Of a DNA stretch of 64,000 bases, positions 41,501-54,058 are shown piece after piece. The stretch comes from Tillandsia leiboldiana (lineage: Eukaryota; Streptophyta; Magnoliopsida; Poales; Bromeliaceae), in assembly GCA_029204045.2 (NCBI GenBank), contig CM055066.1:496001-560000 (forward strand). Reading direction: 5' to 3'. Position 1 is the stretch's first letter, and every line of letters begins with the position of its first letter. The notes beneath the pieces were generated by a model that was given only the letters and a program-made list of their open reading frames with translations, made no database searches and was not told the DNA's origin. The position numbers and the translations under genes were made by a program.

Positions 41501-41718
41501 CCACGTCCTGGGGCGGCAAAAGCAGAAGCTGGTTCGCGAAGAGCTTAAACGAAAGCCGTTTGGATCTCTTCTACTTGCTTTTGGCCGTTATAAATGCCGT
41601 TAACTTGTGTGGGTTTGTGTATCTGGCGAGTAGGTACTCGTACAAGAGTGTGAAGAGGGTGATGGGGATCTCAAACTCATCCGAGGAAGATGAAGATGCG
41701 GAGGATAATGTTCCTTGA
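38556..41718 (+). CDS. NRT1/PTR family (NPF) transporter, NPF5-like
   Basis: Four exons: 38556-38703, 39230-39447, 39796-40343 and 40851-41718. All junctions are GT-AG with matching phases, and the product is 593 residues, normal for the family. NPF proteins are proton-coupled symporters with 12 membrane helices, moving nitrate, peptides, hormones or other small solutes across the plasma or vacuolar membrane. The proton-coupling signature ExxER is present as E52-F-S-E-R56 in the first helix. Other family blocks are YWQGVTTLMPLFGGFIADAY, SIGTGGHKPSLESFGADQFD, FNWWNCALCTG, RFLDKAAI at the exon 3-4 junction, and TFFIKQASVMDR. The QRIGIGM block and the WLLPQFMILGFGDGFTLVGL block suit subfamily 5 (NPF5.10-like), but the substrate cannot be predicted. 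The C-terminus ends in an acidic tail EEDEDAEDN. Upstream is copy D of the hairpin MITE, 200 bp before the start. Confidence 0.95.
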
Positions 41719-41846
41719 TCTAAGTACAAGTTTGCTCTGTGATAAAGTCTCGTTTAGTATTGAGTATAAATCTTATGAATTACGCCATGTACTACATGGC
41801 AGTAATAGTAGCAGCAGGAAGAAAATATGCATGGTGTTGTTCTATG

Positions 41847-41862
41847 TTTTTTTTTTTTTTTT

Positions 41863-41914
<52 letters not shown>
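41847..41914. repeat. Poly(T) followed by (TC)n
   Basis: A run of about 22 T is followed by about 20 TC units, lying in the probable 3' untranslated region of the NPF gene. Confidence 0.9.
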
Positions 41915-41919
<5 letters not shown>

Positions 41920-41978
41920 GGTTACAGTTGTCTCTATCTGTAATCTAGTTTATCTCCATGAATAAATAAAACAGCACT

Positions 41979-42287
<309 letters not shown>

Positions 42288-42539
42288 TCACATATATATA
42301 TATATATATATATGCATTGTCTTGCCACTTTATAGTAAGAAATGTTTTATAACAAATGTTTATATGAGTGATTTACCAGTATGCTTACTGGGTGGATACA
42401 ATTTGGTGCTAAATTGTACTTCTATTTCAAGGACTAATAAGGAAATTCTTTGCAAACTTTTTATGTAAGTACAATTTTGGACAACTAATATATATATCTT
42501 TAATAACCTTGCCTTCTACCTGGCTATGTCATCCTAAAT

Positions 42540-43070
42540 AAAAATAAGTTTAGGAACAAATGAAATAAAATTAATTTTATGTTTGGATAAAAATTATTTT
42601 TAAAAATAAAAAAAATAGTATTTGATTAGATAGATTGAAATAATGAGAATAAAAATAATTATAATTTTAAAATAATAATATTTTATCTAATTAATTAATA
42701 TAAAAATATTAATTAAATAATAATTTAATTTATTTAATTAACTATTGTTAGATAATTCTAAATATTAATTGATAAAATAATTAACGATAATGAGCATTGT
42801 TAATAAATAATTTAATTAATTAAATAATTATCTAATAGTTAAATAATTAGTTAATAAATAATTAAATTAATTAAAATATTAAAAAGTTAATATAATAATT
42901 AAAATTATATTTATTTTAATTAAGTTTATTTTTAAGTAGAACAAGTTTGTTCTAAAAAAGAAAAAAAAGAATAGTAATTTTAATATTATACTAGCTTATT
43001 CCAGAAAAATAAAAATTAATGTTTTTCATTCAAACCAAACATATTTGAAAAAAAAAAAAAAAAAAAAAAA
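42540..43070. repeat. AT-rich dispersed repeat, copy 2
   Basis: Same order of AT-rich words as 24118-24785, with the best similarity over 42650-42940, and both copies lead into poly(A)-containing right ends. It is shorter than copy 1 by roughly 130 bp. Confidence 0.55.
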
Positions 43071-43205
43071 ATGAGAACAAAACTTTATTTCACAGATTGT
43101 TTCCATCTAAACACTGCCTAAATTGATTGTAGTCCTATGTTCACCTGATTATTTCTCCTGCCTTAATGCTCTAGTACGGACCATATCTTTTGAGACATTT
43201 TTTTT

Positions 43206-43377
43206 GGAGCAACGCTACATGTACACCCCCAAAGGGGATGTACATCTTACACCCACTCATCTAAGGGTGTGGGGGTCACTTCACAAATTGTGAAGTGACC
43301 CCTCACCACACCCCACCCATTGGATGGGTGGGATGTGCGATGTACACCCCCAAATGGGGTGTACAAGTAGCATTTTT
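43206..43377. mobile_element. Hairpin MITE family, copy E
   Basis: Best-preserved copy with C. The left end GGAGCAACGCTACATGTACA and the right end TGTACAAGTAGCATTTTTC are inverted repeats. Next inside come CCCCCAAAGGGGATGTACAT and ATGTACACCCCCAAATGGGG. The central stem is GGGTCACTTCAC / GTGAAGTGACCC around a five-base AAATT loop. Confidence 0.8.
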
Positions 43378-44221
43378 CTTTTTTTTGATATAGGGTGAGG
43401 GCACAAGAATTGATTGATAGCAACTTATTAGGTGAAAAATATATAAATATTTTTTAAAATTCAGAAGTAATTTTGTTAAATTTAATAATTCTAACCACTT
43501 TTCATAAAAAAAAAATTATAATTACCAAATAGCAATTGATACAATAATAAAAATTTATAAATTTTTATTTAATTAACTAAAATATTAATTAAAGCTTGAA
43601 AGAATATTAATGAAAAAATTTAAAGTTAGTATTCTATTTCTATTTCAAAATGTCATATATTCTCACTTCTGACTACATTTCTGCTCAACTATAGGGCTTT
43701 TTAAATTAGACTCCTCAACTTTCACTTTTTGGATAGGCATCTTCTTTTTTTTTTTGTTGAGTTTTTATACTTAATTAAGTAAACAAATTTATTATATTTT
43801 TAATTTACTTAGGTGTGTTTGCTTACAATAAAAATTATTTTTTGATTTAAAAAATTATTTTTAAAATAATGTGTTCTTATTTTTTATCGAAAATCGAGAA
43901 AAAACAAAAATTCAAACTTTGAAAAAAAAAATTATTTATTTATTCCACCAAATCATTATTTCAACCAAATAAATATGAATAAAAATTTATTTTTTATAAT
44001 TTTACGTGTAACCAAACAAACACCGATAAAATTATTTAATTTTTAAAAATAAAAAATTAAGAAGTTCTTTCCCGTTTGTATATATAATTTTTAAATAATT
44101 TTTAAAAATTATTTAATTTTCTTTTTTAAAAAAATAATAATTATGCGTTATCTGTTTCATTTATCACACAGATAAATTAGACAATAAAGATATAAAACAC
44201 CCTCACATCACATTCTTTAAT

Positions 44222-44387
44222 GAGCATTGCTAGGTGTACACCCCAAATGGGATGTATATCCTACACCTATCCCATCTTGGGATAGATATTCATCCATGTG
44301 ACGAGTGTAATTCACTTCACTCCAGAATGAAATGAATGTAGAATGTACATCTTATTTGGAATATACATCTAGCATTAACCTTCTTTA
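44222..44387. mobile_element. Hairpin MITE family, copy F
   Basis: Begins GAGCATTGCTAGGTGTACAC and ends ATATACATCTAGCATTA, again inverted. Arms CCTATCCCATCTTGGGATAG fold locally. It is diverged at the centre. Confidence 0.7.
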
Positions 44388-46349
44388 ATAATAGCACATC
44401 TCTACTCACCCAACTTACAACACTAAATAAATTAATATTAACTTAATAAATAATTATTTTAGTTTTGATCTTCAAAATCACGGACTAGATAAATTACTTG
44501 AACTTTACAGCATCCCCGTTGTCATCCACTTCTTCCATCCATACGTTTCTAACATCTGATGGTCTCAGTGCTCATCCCGAATACGAACTACGAAAGAGAT
44601 CATCAATCGTCTCTCACCCAAAGCATTGAGGGGTCTCTCCGTACATCTTTATATACTTTTCTCTCGCCCAAAGCATCCCTAGCACCGCATCTCCTGCGTC
44701 TCACTCTAACAAATTCCGCCCAATTCCTCTGCGTAGGCCGTGACCTCCGGTGCGGATTGACCCCATAAAGCACAAATTAGTTCCGGTGAGTTCGTCTCCT
44801 CCCTTCTTTCTCTCGCTGCAGTTAGAAACCCTAACCTCGATCGATGATACTTTTCGTTTCCTATTCTCAAGGGAAATTCATGTGAAAAAGGTTTGAGATT
44901 TCGATGATAGATATTAGAGAGCAACAATTAGTTCAAAAGATCAGACTCTCCATCAATTTATATCCCCCCCTTTTTTTCTTTTTTTATTTTTTATTTTTTT
45001 TTTATTTTTTTTATTTATGATGATTTGAAACCTGCATCAGAAAACTCCTTTTTTAAAAAAAATTTCGGGGTTACTTCTTTCAATCTAAAAAATAAGCTCT
45101 AAATGGTCCCGATTTGTTCATTCTTGTAGTGTTTTTTTTATTTTTTATTGTGTAATAAGCATTGACTTATTGAAATTCACTTTGTTCTAGTCTTTTTGGT
45201 ATTTAGAACATTCGTTTACCAAGTTATTAACCCTGCATTTGCTTGTAAATATAAGAAGTAAAACTAGTAAAACTCGAGGGGTGATAATCTGAATCCATGG
45301 CGTATGTACTTGTGAAACTTTTAGAAGAGCTTTGAAGTGCAAATCAAAAATGAAGATTTGTGGTAGCCCTCTAATTTGGAGGTATGATTTCTTGCTGATG
45401 AGCGGGATCCTTGGTAGTTACTGCCTTCTTAGTAGGAGCTTTGCGGAGTTGAGGTATAAGAGCTTTGGCTGCAAATTTCTATTATGTTATGCTTGAGATT
45501 TCCAGTGATACTTCTTATACTACAATGATGCCAATCTCGTCTTCATCAATCTTGATCTATCCATTCCTTGTTTTCATTTCTGAACTGCGCATATATCTAC
45601 ATTTATGTTGCATATCATTATCAGGCAATTAGAATATTCTGTGATCGGTCTGTGCACTCATTAACAATAGTTTAGTAGGAAGAAACTGTATGGGGCTAAT
45701 ATGTGTAGACAGTGAAATTTGTTATGTCTTTAAGGGCCATCTATCGCTATTAGGAAAAACAGAGTTGCGGCAAAAGTATATAGAAATATACTTTCCAGTT
45801 TCCGGTGGGATATGTCGTAACTGACTCATTGTGATGCGCACAACGTGATAGTACATGTGGTAACAAACGAGACGTAACGGCAATTTCCCCATAATTCCAA
45901 AAGGAGCCCTAATAGTTTGCTATATGACTCTGTTTTGATATGGACCTTATGATTGCAAAGATTTGAGCTATTTATTCATTACCTTTTTTTTTTTTTTTTT
46001 CTTTTTTATGAAATGAAGTTATATATTTGTCATATCTCTTTTATCACATTGAACTATTGAAATGTGAATCGATAAATAGAACTTCAGATTGTAAATTTAA
46101 GAAGATTAGAAACTAACCATGAAACCTTTACTGGAGAGGAACCGATTGATATAAAAAACAGAGCAGATTCTTTAGCAGTAGTTCCCCCTCTGCTTTTTCA
46201 ACTTCTTAGCAGCTTGAGGTCATTTGCAATGCCAAAAAGCAATAACTTGTTCTCTAATAATATGCTTATTGTATTATTGACAAAGAATTGTACTTACAGA
46301 AGAATGGAATGGTAAACACATACTAATTTACTGGTAAGTGAATAAAGTA

Positions 46350-46670
46350 ATGGAAGGATCGTCGCCGGAAGAAGGCTCCAGTGCCAACAACTCGCCGCTG
46401 GTGGCGAAACTGAGGAAGCTGCTATTCCGGCGGATGCTGGTAGGGGTGGAGGACGGCCGCTTCTTCCTCGGCTTATTCCACTGCATTGACAAACAAGGTA
46501 ATATTATCCTCCAGGACGCCATCGAGTACCGCAGCACCCGCCGCTCTGGCCCGTCCTCCTGGGAGCAGCGCGGCCTCGGGCTCATCCTCATCCCCGCCAC
46601 ATGTCGGTGCTCCTGCCACGTTGACTGCTGCATAGAGGAACAGATGTCCCTCTTGTCCATAGACAAATGA
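46350..46670 (+). CDS. NAA38: NAA38 / LSMD1-like NatC auxiliary subunit (LSM-domain protein)
   Basis: Single coding exon of 106 residues. NAA38 is the small Sm-like subunit of the NatC N-terminal acetyltransferase, which acetylates nascent proteins at the ribosome. The LSM fold is visible: Sm1 in LLFRRMLVGVEDGRFFLGLF (two strands ending in a DG turn), then CIDKQGNIILQDAIEYR, then Sm2 as LGLILIPATCRCSCHVD. The tail IEEQMSLLS matches the family. A plant-type acidic, serine-rich start MEGSSPEEGSS precedes the fold. Another in-frame ATG lies four codons upstream at 46338; I prefer 46350 because the conserved plant N-terminus begins there. Transcription probably starts near 44.6 kb with a spliced leader. 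Confidence 0.88.
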   Translation: MEGSSPEEGSSANNSPLVAKLRKLLFRRMLVGVEDGRFFLGLFHCIDKQGNIILQDAIEYRSTRRSGPSSWEQRGLGLILIPATCRCSCHVDCCIEEQMSLLSIDK

Positions 46671-47306
46671 AACCTACTTGAAGAGATTCAAAGTTCTCTC
46701 TGTAATTTTCTGGTTTTGGTCTTGAGATCTCTGCGGCGTATGCTAGATGCTGCCGAAATTTTTATTTTGTTGTGGAGAGAGGTATTCACTGTTTCTTCTT
46801 TCAGAGAGGAAGGAAAATAAAATTGCTCTGCATTCTGATTCTGAGAAACTTCAGTGTCTTGGTCATTTTTTAGTACAATAAGTGGTTTCCCTTTTTCTAT
46901 TTTCCAGATTGCAGCTTAGGATTCATATTAGGTAGTCACCCTTTTGAATGACTCGGTGTATATAGGGTCTAAACCTGGAATGGTATCTTCTAGGAGAGGC
47001 GCCCTCGTTCAGTAATACGATGAAACAAGGCGCAGGTGTGTGCGGCTATCAAGCTGCATGTAAGATGTTTGTAGAAATGACAAATCACAATATATGGTTG
47101 ATTCTCATTCTTGCTGCTGCTGCATTAATGTATTCCATTACACAACCAGTCAATTTTTTTTATATATATTTTTTTCTCCAATAATTTCTTCTCTTATTCT
47201 TTACGGACGGATGTACAAAGAGGAATTTGATTTATTATACAAAACCTGCAAATTATTTATTTATCAAACAAGGCCACCAATAAAAATATACCAATTCATC
47301 CTGTTT
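46671..47306. other. Spacer between NAA38-like and glyoxal oxidase-like genes
   Basis: The two genes converge here. The stretch is AT-rich and presumably contains both 3' untranslated regions. Nothing else is recognised. Confidence 0.5.
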
Positions 47307-49273
47307 CTAAAGCACCAGCTGGACCCAACGGGCCACGGTGGGCACGCCCTGGTTCACGGCAAACACCATATAATACCCTGGCGGCGGCGCCACCCTCCCA
47401 TCGGGCGGCGCCGTACACCTTACACGGTAGCTGTATGGCGGCACCGCACCGCCGCCAACCCCTATCGCCACTGGCGGCGCCACCGCGAGCCTGACCATCC
47501 TCTGCCCCTGCGAGAACGAGTGCGTCGCGAACGGCGCGCTCAGCATGCTCACCTCTACCGTCCCCACCACCGGCATTGCGGCTGCCACTACCTGCACCAT
47601 AAATTCTCCCCCGTAGCCGACCGTCTCCGGCAGAGTCTCTATCGCCAGCCGTAGCCCGTCCTTCTCCGGGGCCATATACTCGTAGCCCGTCCTTCTCCGG
47701 GGCCATATACTCGGGCGAGAACAACTCCAACCGTAGCTCCGTCGGGAACTCGACCCCGTCAAACGTGTACAAGTAATGCGGGTTACTCCCCGCCACCAGC
47801 ACCCTCCCATCGGGTAGCAAATTAGCCGTGGAATGGTACATACGTGGGATGGTCGTGGGGGCAAGTGTCATGAACCGTAGACCGGGCGGTTCGTCGGGCC
47901 GGTAGAGAACCGGGCTCAGGGACGGCCGGGTCGCCATCTCGAACCCCTGCGAGCCGGCCTGGGCCCCGTTGATGATGAGCACGTCCCCGGTGGGGAGCAG
48001 CACCAATGCACCATGTCGCCCATGATGCGCGGGATCGGCATCTCCTCCAGGGACCAAGCCGGGTCCGGTTCGGTCGCCGCGATGCGCCCGCATGTGGACC
48101 GGGCCGGGGCGTCGGTCCACTGGTGCAGGAAAGCGCCGTACTGGGCCCCGCCGCAGACGACGACCTCGGCGCGCGTGTAGTAGTCGGCGGGGTCGAGGGG
48201 GAGCATGGCGGAGGAGCCCGCAGAGGGGTAGCTGAGGGGCCCGCCGTCGAGGGGCGGGTACTGTCGGACGACGTCGCCGGTGGCGTAGTCGTAGAGGACG
48301 GCGCGGGAGTTGGCGAAGACGAAGAGGCGGCCGTCGGGGAGGAGGTGGACGAAGGGGTAGAGATTGTCCATCTGCGCATCCTCGGCGGCGGCGAGGAAGG
48401 GGAATTCACTGGGCGGCCGCGCGTTCGGCAGGTAGAACTCGACGGAGGGGGCCGCGCGGCCCCCCCACTATGACGACGGTGCCGTCGGGGAGGATCTGGT
48501 TGGTCGCGTACCTGTTTCGGTCGCGCAGCGAAAGCATAACATTATCAAAACATGCATCTTTACGGTTAGAATTTTATAAATATTATTTTTTGAAAAAAAA
48601 AGAAAAAGAAAAAACGAAACGTAAAAAGGAGATTGTAGAGCTTCAATTATTTTAAGTAAAGCCCGCGTAATTCATGTCTATTCGCTCGCATCCATATTAG
48701 TGCACCTCTGCCTCTCTCTCTCTCTCTCTTTTGTCACTCACTCCTGCAGCATGACTAGACCGGTTAGTTAGTAAAAAGAATGGTAAAAGAAAATACCAGC
48801 GGCCGACAGAGAGGAGGGGCGAGTCGAGCTCGACCCAGTCGCAGGCGGCAGCGACGGTGCAGGGGGAGAGGAGCCGAAGCTTGTGGAGGCCGTCGAAGTC
48901 GCCCCCGGATTGGAGGAGGGAGCCATTGGGGAGGAACTGGCCGGAGGAGCACCAGGTGTCGGTGAGGACGGACAGGGGGCGGACGCGGCGGGACGAGGGG
49001 TCGAAGAGCGCGGAGTACGTGCGCGGTGCAGTCGCCGTCCGGGAGGAGGCTGTCGGTCGGGTCGACCCGGCATCGCCCCGCGGGGAGGGGGAGGCGGGAC
49101 GGACCAATGTCGGTGCGGTCGAGGAGGGCCACCGTGCCGAGGTGGGTCACCGCCGTGTGCATAGACGCGATGCCCGCGTCGGCGAGCACCACCTCCCACG
49201 TGCCCGGGAGCTGCGCACGTGCGCATAAAACGAAGGCCAGGAGAAGGAGAAGTCGGAATTGTGCTTCGCCCAT
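47307..49273 (-). pseudogene. Glyoxal/galactose oxidase-like gene with four frameshifts
   Basis: Two exons on the minus strand, 48797-49273 and 47307-48511, joined GT-AG within a tryptophan codon (GRW|Y). The family comprises secreted copper-radical oxidases that turn aldehydes or alcohols into acids or aldehydes with release of hydrogen peroxide, often at the cell wall. A signal peptide (MGEAQFRLLLLLAFVLCARA) is present. The key residues survive: the cysteine of DTWCSSG that cross-links to tyrosine, the tyrosine-histidine pair in RMYHSTANLLPDGRV, and the distal histidine in FATHSFSQGQRMVRL. But the reading frame changes four times: near 49017-49022 (one extra base), in the C7/G5 homopolymers at 48447-48466, at 48000-48012 (an 8-bp partial duplication), and at 47651-47712 (an exact 31-bp tandem duplication). 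Either this is a young pseudogene or some shifts are assembly errors. Confidence 0.85.
47651..47712. repeat. 31-bp perfect tandem duplication in coding sequence
   Basis: Copies 47651-47681 and 47682-47712 are identical, beginning GTAGCCCGTCCTTCTCC. As 31 is not a multiple of three, the duplication shifts the frame of the oxidase gene. Perfect identity means it is recent. Confidence 0.95.
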
Positions 49274-50121
49274 CGCCGTGCTCTCGGCCGAAGAGGAACG
49301 GGCATGAAGAAGGAGATCGACAGGTCCATGTTAAAAAAAATTAAAGAGAGTCCAACAATAAATCAAAACGAGTTTTGAGTAAAAGAAACAAAAGAAGAAT
49401 TTAAGGCTTGAACAAAGTCCCAGAAGATCTTGGCTGCTGTTGACCCGAAGCATAATGCTCGGCACGAATCTTAAAGATTGTGTTGTAGAATGGCGATTCT
49501 CTTCGGGGGGGATTTTAGTGGGCCCCACTAACAATGAGCCCGCCACGTCGGGGCCCAGCTTGCCACGTGTCATTTTAATAAATTGGGTTGTCACGTTATA
49601 GATCAGGAGGGGTCCAACGTGGTAGAGGAACGTAGATTTGGCGCGTCGAAGATTGGGGCGGAGACATTCTCATGTGCAGCTACAAACTGCAGCACTCGAA
49701 CCAACTTGAATAATCAGGGTACATTGGATTCGATCGCTCTTTATTATCCTAGCATTCCATTTTCTGATTCCCACGTTAAAAACTGGGGACCTTTCTCTTC
49801 AGAAAAAAAAGGAAACAAAGATACTCCAAAGTAAGCTTTTCTTCATAAGAAAGCCCGGTCTCAATCTAACAAATACGACCGCTCAAATATATAAAAACTT
49901 TTTTCTACGGCCCAATTGGATTCAGGACGATCTATTTCAACCCCAACCCACAGATGGCCACCCAAACCCATAACCCCAAGTATTTTTTTTTTTTTTGAAT
50001 AAATAAAAAAATAAATAAATAAATAATTCGACAAATAATAAAGCCATCGACTCCCCCTGGACTCTCCTTGTCCGGTCCCTCTCTCGCCGCTAGTAGTTGC
50101 AATTTGGATCGCATTTCGCCG
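49274..50121. promoter_or_regulatory. Divergent promoter region between oxidase-like gene and PP1
   Basis: The 850-bp spacer separates two genes transcribed away from each other. A G-box CACGTG lies at 49564-49569 in the context TGCCACGTGTC, about 290 bp upstream of the oxidase start. No TATA box is obvious. An A/T run at 49981-50035 lies just upstream of PP1. Confidence 0.45.
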
Positions 50122-50339
50122 ATGGCGGCGGGGGGGCAGGGGATGGATCGGGCGGTGGTGGACGACATAATCGGGAGGCTGGTGGAGGTGCGGTCTGGCA
50201 GGGCCGGCAAGCAGGCCCAGCTGTCCGAGTCGGAGATCCGCCAGCTCTGCCTCGCCTCCCGCGACATCTTCCTCGCCCAGCCCAACCTCCTCGAGCTCCA
50301 GGCCCCCCTCAAGATCTGCGGTTAGCTCTCACCAAACAC

Positions 50340-50379
<40 letters not shown>

Positions 50380-53178
50380 TCTCTCTCACCTTTTTATTCT
50401 CTTATGATCGAGTTTTTACAATCCTTTTTATAAATTCAAGGGGAAGTTGTTGGTTTGGGGATTAGGAATTTGAGTTTGAATCAGAAATCGAAAAAAGGAA
50501 TTTTTTTTTTTTTTTTTCGAAGGATATTGTTTTGGATTAAAAGAGATCAGTAGAATTTGTGAAATGCTTATTGTTACAAATAGTTGATCTCGTTTTCTTA
50601 TCGTAAGCATCGAGGAAAAACACACACACAAAAAAGAGGTTTTTTTTTTTTTTTTCTTTTTCTGAGAATGCCGGATAATTTATATGCCTCGTGTTAGATT
50701 TATTTATGTTAGTGAGATTCTTGTAACAAGCATTTTTTGTTATCATTCGACGGAGAGGGCATTGCTTGTTGAGATTGGTATGCTCACAGAAATGCTACAA
50801 GCGAAATTGCGGGCATGTAGAATCTTTGTTAAAGTGGAAATTACACAAATTGTCCAAGTCGAGAAGCACTTCGGTGCATCGTGTTTTCATAGCATTATTT
50901 CAAAGCTGCAAGACGACGCAGGATGGCTCTTGCCGATCGGTCTTTATGCAACTGAACAGAAGTTACAAAACTTCATGAAAATGTGTATGGTTTAGAACAT
51001 AGTGGTTCCATTCAAATAATAAGTAAGCAATTATCGTACTTGTGCATATTTGGGCTGGAGCTGGTTGAGAATTATTGAGTAGAAAACTTTTGAGATGTTT
51101 CAAATTTGTAGTAGGCATGAGCCCTTTTGCTACAGTTTGGACGGTTAAGTTGCAATTTTTTTGTGATTTCAGCCCTATTTGGATGCATGAGCTGTCTTAT
51201 TTGGAATATCTCTTTAATTTGTGTAACAAGTATGTAGTATTTGGTAAATGAGTAGTGTGATCAAATGTATAGAATGAATACCATATTCGACCTTTAAGTT
51301 ATTTCATCTGAATAAAATAAATCATCTCGTAGGTAAAATATGTTGTGCTACTAAATCATGATGACAAGGCATTTTAAGGAGCAAAATTCAAGCTTCTAGA
51401 TTCTAATCACAAAAGAAAATCTTTATACAGGATCGGTTATCATTGAATATCTTATTCCAACATCCAAATAGAGCCTTCATGTGTGTGCTGGGGGAGGTGG
51501 TTCGATCAACCTCCTCTCTTGATCTTGGCTTGTTACTCATAAAGAGACAGATGTCTTGACACATCTGTGATCTTAGGATTTGGGATTTGGTCAAATGTGC
51601 ATAATTCTTTCTTTGCATGCGGAGAGACTATTTTTGCTGTTTGAACTCATGAGTTGACCTTTGGTTTCTCTCTAACAGCCCTTAGTATTCAATGCTTCGG
51701 AGAAGCTTTCACATTCCTTGAAGTGGTACAATTATACTGTGCAATGTTTTCCTTGGTTATTTTTCAGTATGAAGACGGGTAGTGTTTTGGAAGAATTTAT
51801 TCTTATCACATTGTCTGCTTTGTCATAATCAGATTTGCTAGTAGTATTCGCTATGAATTCCCGAGTACTTCTTTTATTAGGAGTAGGATATAATTGGGCT
51901 CTTCAAATTATTTCCCTGCTATACCATTTTGAATACATTGGTTGGTCAGCCACCAAAATTTTATGCTTAATAAGAAAAATGTATATTTTTTTGTTATACA
52001 TTCTGATTATCATCATTTATACTTCGTCAGTTGTCCCAACATTTTATTAATTTTCAGGTGATATTCATGGCCAGTACAGTGACCTGTTAAGGCTGTTCGA
52101 ATATGGGGGTTTTCCACCTGAAGCCAATTATTTATTCTTAGGTGATTATGTAGATCGAGGAAAGCAAAGCGTAGAAACAATGTGTCTACTTCTTGCATAC
52201 AAAATCAAGTACCCAGAGAACTTTTTCCTTTTGAGGGGAAATCATGAATGTGCTTCAATAAATAGAATATATGGGTTTTATGATGAATGTAAGCGGCGGT
52301 TTAATGTGAGACTATGGAAAATCTTCACCGATTGCTTTAACTGTCTCCCAGTCGCCGCCCTAATTGACGATAAAATCCTATGCATGCATGGCGGCCTTTC
52401 TCCTGAGTTATCTAACCTGGATCAAATAAAGACTTTGACCAGACCAACTGATGTACCAGACACGGGTTTATTATGCGACTTGCTTTGGTCAGATCCTGAT
52501 AGGGACGTTCAAGGTTGGGGACTGAATGATAGAGGAGTTTCTTACACTTTTGGTGCTAATAAAGTCTCTGAATTTCTATCAAAGCATGATCTTGATCTTG
52601 TTTGTCGCGCACACCAGGTTAGAAGATATTGATTCTTTACTTACATATTCCTACAAAATCATCTACTAATTTACACTTAAACCCAGGCAAAATCTGAATT
52701 TTCATACGTACCCGTTGAAAGTGCAGTTCGTTACAGATTATCTTAATTAGGGGAATCATCAAACTTATGAGGGATGTTGATTTTTGTGGGCGATTCTGTT
52801 AAAGAGGGGCTTTTTCGTTACTACGACGGTTATATATAAGAAGAATTTTTGAAAGGCTTATGTAGTAGTACAGATTTTGCACAGACATATCTCTCAATAG
52901 ATAATTTTGCAGGCTTATATATGTTAGCTTATCTACTATGTGTGGTATTTTTTTTTTCCTATGTATTCAGGTTTTTATGTAATTTGCAGGTAGTGGAGGA
53001 TGGCTATGAATTTTTTGCTAATAGACAACTAGTTACAATATTTTCAGCTCCTAATTACTGTGGTGAATTTGATAATGCTGGTGCAATGATGAGTGTTGAC
53101 GAAACTTTGATGTGCTCTTTCCAAATTCTCAAGCCCGCCGAGAAGAAACAAAAATTTGGCATGTCAACAAGAATATGA
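50122..53178 (+). CDS. Serine/threonine protein phosphatase PP1 catalytic subunit (TOPP type)
   Basis: Three exons: 50122-50320, 52058-52617 and 52990-53178. Donors and acceptors are GT-AG, phases agree and the product is 315 residues. PP1 is the metal-dependent phosphatase that dephosphorylates serine and threonine residues in partnership with regulatory subunits. All metal and phosphate-binding motifs are intact: GDIHG (67-71), GDYVDRG (95-101), RGNHE (126-130), CMHGG (175-179), CRAHQ (249-253) and SAPNYCGEFDNAG in exon 3. The RVxF-docking region is also in place by similarity. The start at 50122 was chosen over 50068 because family similarity begins at MDRAVVDDII; 50143 is another possible start. 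The C-terminal tail after LKPAEKK is short and ends KFGMSTRI. Intron 1 (1.7 kb) is the largest and begins at a GGT codon split across exons 1 and 2. Confidence 0.96.
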
Positions 53179-54058
53179 CAGTGAAGACGCCTGATTTTGT
53201 ACTGCGGGTAAGTTACACATGCTCTTTGTACCATCTTTTATTGTAGTAAACACCATTTCTGTGAAAATATTAGTAATTTGTACCTCTGATAGGGTGCTTA
53301 TGTCAATGTCATGATTCAAAAGCCCACATGGAATATTTGCCTCACGTCTTCTGTTGTTCGCTGGCTTTCCCAAGCACACATATAGTTATAAATGAGAAGT
53401 AAACAAGATGCTAGTGAACTAAAATTTTCTCCACACACGAATTTCTTCCATATTACTAAACAAAGTCATTCTGTTATCATGACCGATGGTCTGTGTTTGT
53501 TTATTTTCAACTATGTTTTGCATATCAAGTTATATATGTTGTCCATAGAACTGAAGGCAGTAAAGATGTGAGAGCAAGACAGAGTTGAGTGCAGTTCTCA
53601 GGCTTGCCTCTTATTTAGCGGAATCGAACTACTGCTGACCTCAAACTCCAGCTCCAAATCCTGGATTCAAGCTGTATTTACTAATTATCTTAGCGGCAAG
53701 TTCTCCTGAACAGTACGATCCTAGTAAAAAAACTCAATATGCATGATAGTGTTCAAAGAAGTTTTGCAATGTGTTGAGTATGGTGCTTGAGATGATTTTG
53801 TTTCAGAACTAAACCAAGATCAAGGTATTCATGAACAGTTTGGTTCTTTCACAACTCTAGGTGAAACATGTGACATTAAACAGACAACATGTATTACTAG
53901 AAATTTAGTTTAATTGGTAAAAATACACAAACGTTATTTTGACCACCTAACACCAAGGTTGTTTGATTTCAGAAAATTCCATCAACTGTCAGAATCAACC
54001 GTTCCGGTCAAAAAGTTATAAAATGTCGCGTCTGGTAATTTACATAAAATTTAGAGAG
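53179..54058. other. PP1 downstream region
   Basis: Presumably contains the 3' untranslated region of PP1. No coding sequence is recognised. The gypsy element is inserted at its right edge, after GAGAG at 54054-54058. Confidence 0.5.

Noticed and set aside
44559..44768. 69-codon open frame upstream of the NAA38-like gene
   Set aside because: Better explained as a spliced 5' untranslated exon ending at the GTGAGT donor at 44784.
48006..48473. 155-codon open frame on the plus strand opposite the oxidase gene
   Set aside because: Antisense shadow of a GC-rich exon; glycine/glutamate/valine-rich without any motif.
50684..50995. 103-codon open frame in PP1 intron 1
   Set aside because: It has no similarity I recognise and sits within a well-defined intron of the PP1 gene.
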